Source: Lachnospiraceae bacterium (GTDB taxonomy: Bacteria > Bacillota > Clostridia > Lachnospirales > Lachnospiraceae). From it: 8,852 bases of DNA. Both the position numbers and the translations under genes were made by a program. Each line of letters begins with the position of its first letter. Position 1 is the first letter of the stretch. The notes under the pieces are model-generated. The model did no database searches, was not told the origin of the DNA, and saw nothing but the letters and a program-made list of their open reading frames with translations. This document shows positions 6,456 through 8,852 of the stretch, piece by piece. The stretch is taken from contig CAADTT010000018.1 of assembly GCA_900752065.1 (NCBI GenBank), forward strand, positions 1 to 8,852. Reading direction: 5' to 3'.

Positions 6456-8702
6456 ATGGAAACTATGGAACAGAATATCATTCGGACGGAATACTCGGAT
6501 ATTATGCAGAAGTCCTATATTGACTATGCTATGAGCGTGATCGTTTCCCGTGCGCTGCCGGATATCCGGGACGGTTTAAAGCCGGTGCAGCGCCGGACGC
6601 TCTATGATATGTATGAACTGGGTATCCGCTATGATAAACCTTACCGGAAATGTGCCCGTATCGTGGGAGATACTATGGGTAAATATCATCCCCACGGTGA
6701 CAGCTCCATCTATGAGGCGCTGGTGGTCATGGCCCAGGATTTCAAAAAGGGGCTGCCCCTGGTGGACGGCCACGGAAATTTCGGCTCCATCGAAGGGGAT
6801 GGGGCGGCGGCCATGCGATACACGGAAGCGCGTCTGCAAAAGATCACGCAGGAAGCATTTCTAAGTGATCTGGATAAAAATGTAGTGGATTTCCAGCCAA
6901 ACTTTGACGAGACGGAGAAGGAGCCGGAGGTGCTTCCAGTGCGGATTCCGAATTTTCTGGTAAACGGCTCGGAGGGAATCGCCGTAGGTATGGTGACCAG
7001 CACGCCGCCTCATAATCTGGGCGAGGTAGTGGATGCAGTCAAAGCCGTGATCAAAAACAGCAGGATCACGGACGAAGAGCTGATGGAGATCGTAAAGGGA
7101 CCGGATTTTCCCACAGGGGGGATCGTGGTAAATAAAGATGAGCTTCCCCAGATCTACCGGACGGGAACGGGAAAAATCAAGCTGCGGGGAAAGGTGGAAG
7201 TGGAGCAGGTGAAGGGCGGCAGAGAGCGCATCGTCATTACCGAGATTCCATATACCATGCTTGGAGCGAACATTGGAAAGTTTTTAAACGATGTGGCGTC
7301 TCTGGTAGAGACGAAAAAAACGACGGATATCACAGATATTTCCAATCAGTCCTCAAAAGAGGGAATCCGAATTGTGCTGGAGCTGAAAAAAAATGCGGAT
7401 GCCCGGAATCTGATCAACCTTCTGTACAAAAAGACGAGGCTTGAGGATACTTTCAGCGTAAATATGCTGGCAGTTTGCGACGGAAAGCCGGAAATCATGA
7501 GCCTTAGAAGCGTGCTGGAGCATCATGTGGATTTTCAGTTCGAGCTGGCTACGAGGAAATACCGGACACTTCTGGCAAAGGAACAGTCGAAAAAGGAGAT
7601 CCAGGAGGGGCTGATCAAGGCATGTGACGTGATCGACCTGATCATTGAGATCCTGAGGGGCAGTAAAAATCAGAAGCAGGCGAAGAGCTGTCTGATCGAA
7701 GGCGTGACAGAAGGGATTAAATTTAAATCAGAAAAGTCCAGGAAAGCGGCGGCAAATCTGCAGTTTACAGAGGCGCAGGCCACGGCGATCCTGGAAATGC
7801 GGCTGTATAAGCTGATCGGTCTGGAAATTGAGGCGCTCATGAAGGAACATGAGACAACGCTGGAAAATATTTCCCGCTATGAGGATATCCTGAATAATTA
7901 CCGTTCTATGGCGAAGGTGATCATAAAAGAGCTGGATGCGGTGAAGAAGGCATATGCTGTTCCGAGAAAAACGGTGATCGAGAATGCTGCCCAAGCTGTT
8001 TACGAGGAAAAGAAGCAGGAAGAGACGGAAGTAGTTTTCCTGATGGACCGCTTCGGCTATGCGAAGACGGTGGATGTTTCCGTGTATGAGAGGAACCGGG
8101 AGGCAGCCGATGCGGAAAACAAATATGTGATCACCTGCATGAATACAGACAGGATCTGTATTTTCACAGATACAGGGAAGCAGCATACGGTGAAGATGTC
8201 GGATGTGCCTTACGGAAAGTTCAGAGATAAGGGTACGCCGGTGGATAATCTCTGCAATTACGACAGCTCTCAGGAGAGGATCATATTTGCCGAATGTCTG
8301 GGCAGGGTCAAGCGGTCCGTCCTGATGTTTGTCACATTACAGGGAATGTTAAAGCAGGTAGCGGGAGAGGAGTTTGACGCGGCGAAGCGGACAATCACTG
8401 CTACGAAGCTTCAGGAGGAGGATGAGGTACTTTCTGTTGTCTGCATGGAAGGAGTGGAACAGATGGTTCTTCAGACCAGACAGGGATTTTTCCTTCGCTT
8501 TGCCGTGGAGGAAGTGCCGCAGAAGAAAAAAGGTGCGGTGGGCGTTCGCGGGATCCGGCTCGGAGAAGGCGACCGGGTGGAGGCCGTTCACTACATGGGA
8601 GCTTCCGGTGACGAGACTGTTCTGTATAAAGAAAAAGAAATCCATCTGAGACGTTTGAAGATAAACAGGAGGGATGCGAAAGGCGCAAAAGCCAGGACTT
8701 AA
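6456..8702 (+). CDS. parC: Topoisomerase IV subunit A (type IIA DNA cleavage subunit)
   Basis: This 748-residue subunit binds, cuts and religates the gate DNA and should pair with the adjacent B subunit to decatenate and relax chromosomes. The winged-helix region contains YHPHGDSSIYEA (77-88). The catalytic Arg121-Tyr122 pair sits in AAAMRYTEARL. By motif alignment, numbering matches E. coli GyrA here, so the quinolone-contacting positions are Ser83 and Glu87, both in the usual sensitive form. The tower domain motif GIAVGMVTSTPPHNL carries Thr183 where type IIA enzymes almost always have an intercalating Ile. The coiled coil and C-gate span about 355-500, including AILEMRLYKLIGLEIEAL. The C-terminal domain (about 525-740) shows about five GyrA_C-type beta-propeller repeats, near 526, 557, 608, 657 and 707. 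The GyrA box QRRGGKG is absent; its aligned position (547-553) reads NREAADA. This supports topoisomerase IV and argues against a supercoiling gyrase. The frame is complete, with a basic tail (RRDAKGAKART). No terminator directly follows the stop codon. Confidence 0.88.
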   Translation: METMEQNIIRTEYSDIMQKSYIDYAMSVIVSRALPDIRDGLKPVQRRTLYDMYELGIRYDKPYRKCARIVGDTMGKYHPHGDSSIYEALVVMAQDFKKGLPLVDGHGNFGSIEGDGAAAMRYTEARLQKITQEAFLSDLDKNVVDFQPNFDETEKEPEVLPVRIPNFLVNGSEGIAVGMVTSTPPHNLGEVVDAVKAVIKNSRITDEELMEIVKGPDFPTGGIVVNKDELPQIYRTGTGKIKLRGKVEVEQVKGGRERIVITEIPYTMLGANIGKFLNDVASLVETKKTTDITDISNQSSKEGIRIVLELKKNADARNLINLLYKKTRLEDTFSVNMLAVCDGKPEIMSLRSVLEHHVDFQFELATRKYRTLLAKEQSKKEIQEGLIKACDVIDLIIEILRGSKNQKQAKSCLIEGVTEGIKFKSEKSRKAAANLQFTEAQATAILEMRLYKLIGLEIEALMKEHETTLENISRYEDILNNYRSMAKVIIKELDAVKKAYAVPRKTVIENAAQAVYEEKKQEETEVVFLMDRFGYAKTVDVSVYERNREAADAENKYVITCMNTDRICIFTDTGKQHTVKMSDVPYGKFRDKGTPVDNLCNYDSSQERIIFAECLGRVKRSVLMFVTLQGMLKQVAGEEFDAAKRTITATKLQEEDEVLSVVCMEGVEQMVLQTRQGFFLRFAVEEVPQKKKGAVGVRGIRLGEGDRVEAVHYMGASGDETVLYKEKEIHLRRLKINRRDAKGAKART

Positions 8703-8711
8703 AATTTTTTC

Positions 8712-8740
8712 TTGAGATTATGAGTCTGACCATGTATACT
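8712..8740 (+). promoter_or_regulatory. Candidate promoter for a gene beyond the right edge
   Basis: TTGAGA (8712-8717) and TATACT (8735-8740) are separated by 17 bp. Each hexamer matches consensus at five of six positions. Transcription would start near 8747 and run off the window, so no target gene can be named. The promoter starts only 10 bp after the A-subunit stop codon. Confidence 0.65.
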
Positions 8741-8768
8741 GTTAGAGGAAAAATCAGTTTTGAAAGGT

Positions 8769-8798
8769 AAAAAAAAATCGCACAAAATGTGCTGATTT
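8769..8798 (-). terminator. Hairpin with a U-tract on the minus strand: possible leftward terminator
   Basis: GCACA (8780-8784) pairs with TGTGC (8788-8792) across an AAA loop. AAATC (8775-8779) then pairs with GATTT (8794-8798) past one bulged base. On the minus strand the hairpin is followed by a run of T (nine A on the plus strand, 8769-8777, partly inside the stem). This is the form of an intrinsic terminator for leftward transcription. On the plus strand no T tract follows, so it would not stop the topoisomerase transcript. The loop is short and the outer stem is all A-T apart from one G-C pair. No minus-strand gene end is visible in the remaining 54 bases. It may instead be a leader hairpin of the transcript starting near 8747. 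Confidence 0.4.
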
Positions 8799-8852
8799 CA
8801 TGTGGATTCCTAAAAGATGGTGTAAAATATAAGAAAAACTTTTTCGCAGAGG

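Noticed and set aside
8692..8712. TTTTTT tract just after the A-subunit stop codon, considered as its intrinsic terminator.
   Set aside because: The only upstream pairing is a 3-bp GGC/GCC stem, too weak for an intrinsic terminator.
8800..8832. Ten-codon ORF MWIPKRWCKI near the right edge, considered as a tryptophan leader peptide.
   Set aside because: The two Trp codons are not adjacent, no Shine-Dalgarno sequence precedes the ATG, and no terminator/antiterminator pair follows within the window.

Overview
The window looks like a chromosomal piece of a gut-type Firmicute, most likely a Lachnospiraceae member (Blautia, Mediterraneibacter, Dorea or a relative). This is an inference from three things: moderate GC with AT-rich intergenic DNA, strong AGGAGG-type ribosome binding sites, and the style of the large secreted glycosidase, which has many carbohydrate-binding, FIVAR and Ig-like modules and a Lys-rich leucine-rich-repeat tail. 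No mobile element, CRISPR array, tRNA or rRNA was seen.

Layout. Positions 1-186 hold no gene I can support, but carry a candidate promoter (115-143) and a strong ribosome binding site. Positions 187-4269 encode one 1360-residue secreted alpha-L-fucosidase of family GH29, with several accessory domains. A textbook intrinsic terminator (4295-4329) ends that unit. A separate extended -10 promoter (4362-4391) follows and drives a two-gene operon. Its first gene is the ATPase/TOPRIM (B) subunit of a type IIA topoisomerase (4477-6399). After a 56-bp gap comes the DNA-cleaving (A) subunit (6456-8702). The last 150 bases hold no gene I can support. They contain a good promoter pointing out of the window and a hairpin that reads as an intrinsic terminator on the minus strand.

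How the genes work together. The two topoisomerase subunits form an A2B2 enzyme, and I call the pair topoisomerase IV (parE-parC). The A subunit has no GyrA box, and the pair does not sit next to recF or dnaA on the side visible here. The TOPRIM region of the B subunit nevertheless resembles GyrB more than typical Gram-positive ParE, so gyrase-like is the main alternative. The fucosidase is functionally unrelated and transcriptionally insulated. It would act outside the cell, releasing fucose from host mucin or milk-type glycans.

No new multi-gene system is visible. The observation most worth checking is in the A subunit: the near-universal isoleucine of the IPPHN motif, which wedges into and bends the gate DNA in type IIA enzymes, is a threonine (Thr183). 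Next are the strongly cationic leucine-rich-repeat tail of the fucosidase and the mixed gyrase/topoisomerase IV character of the enzyme pair.
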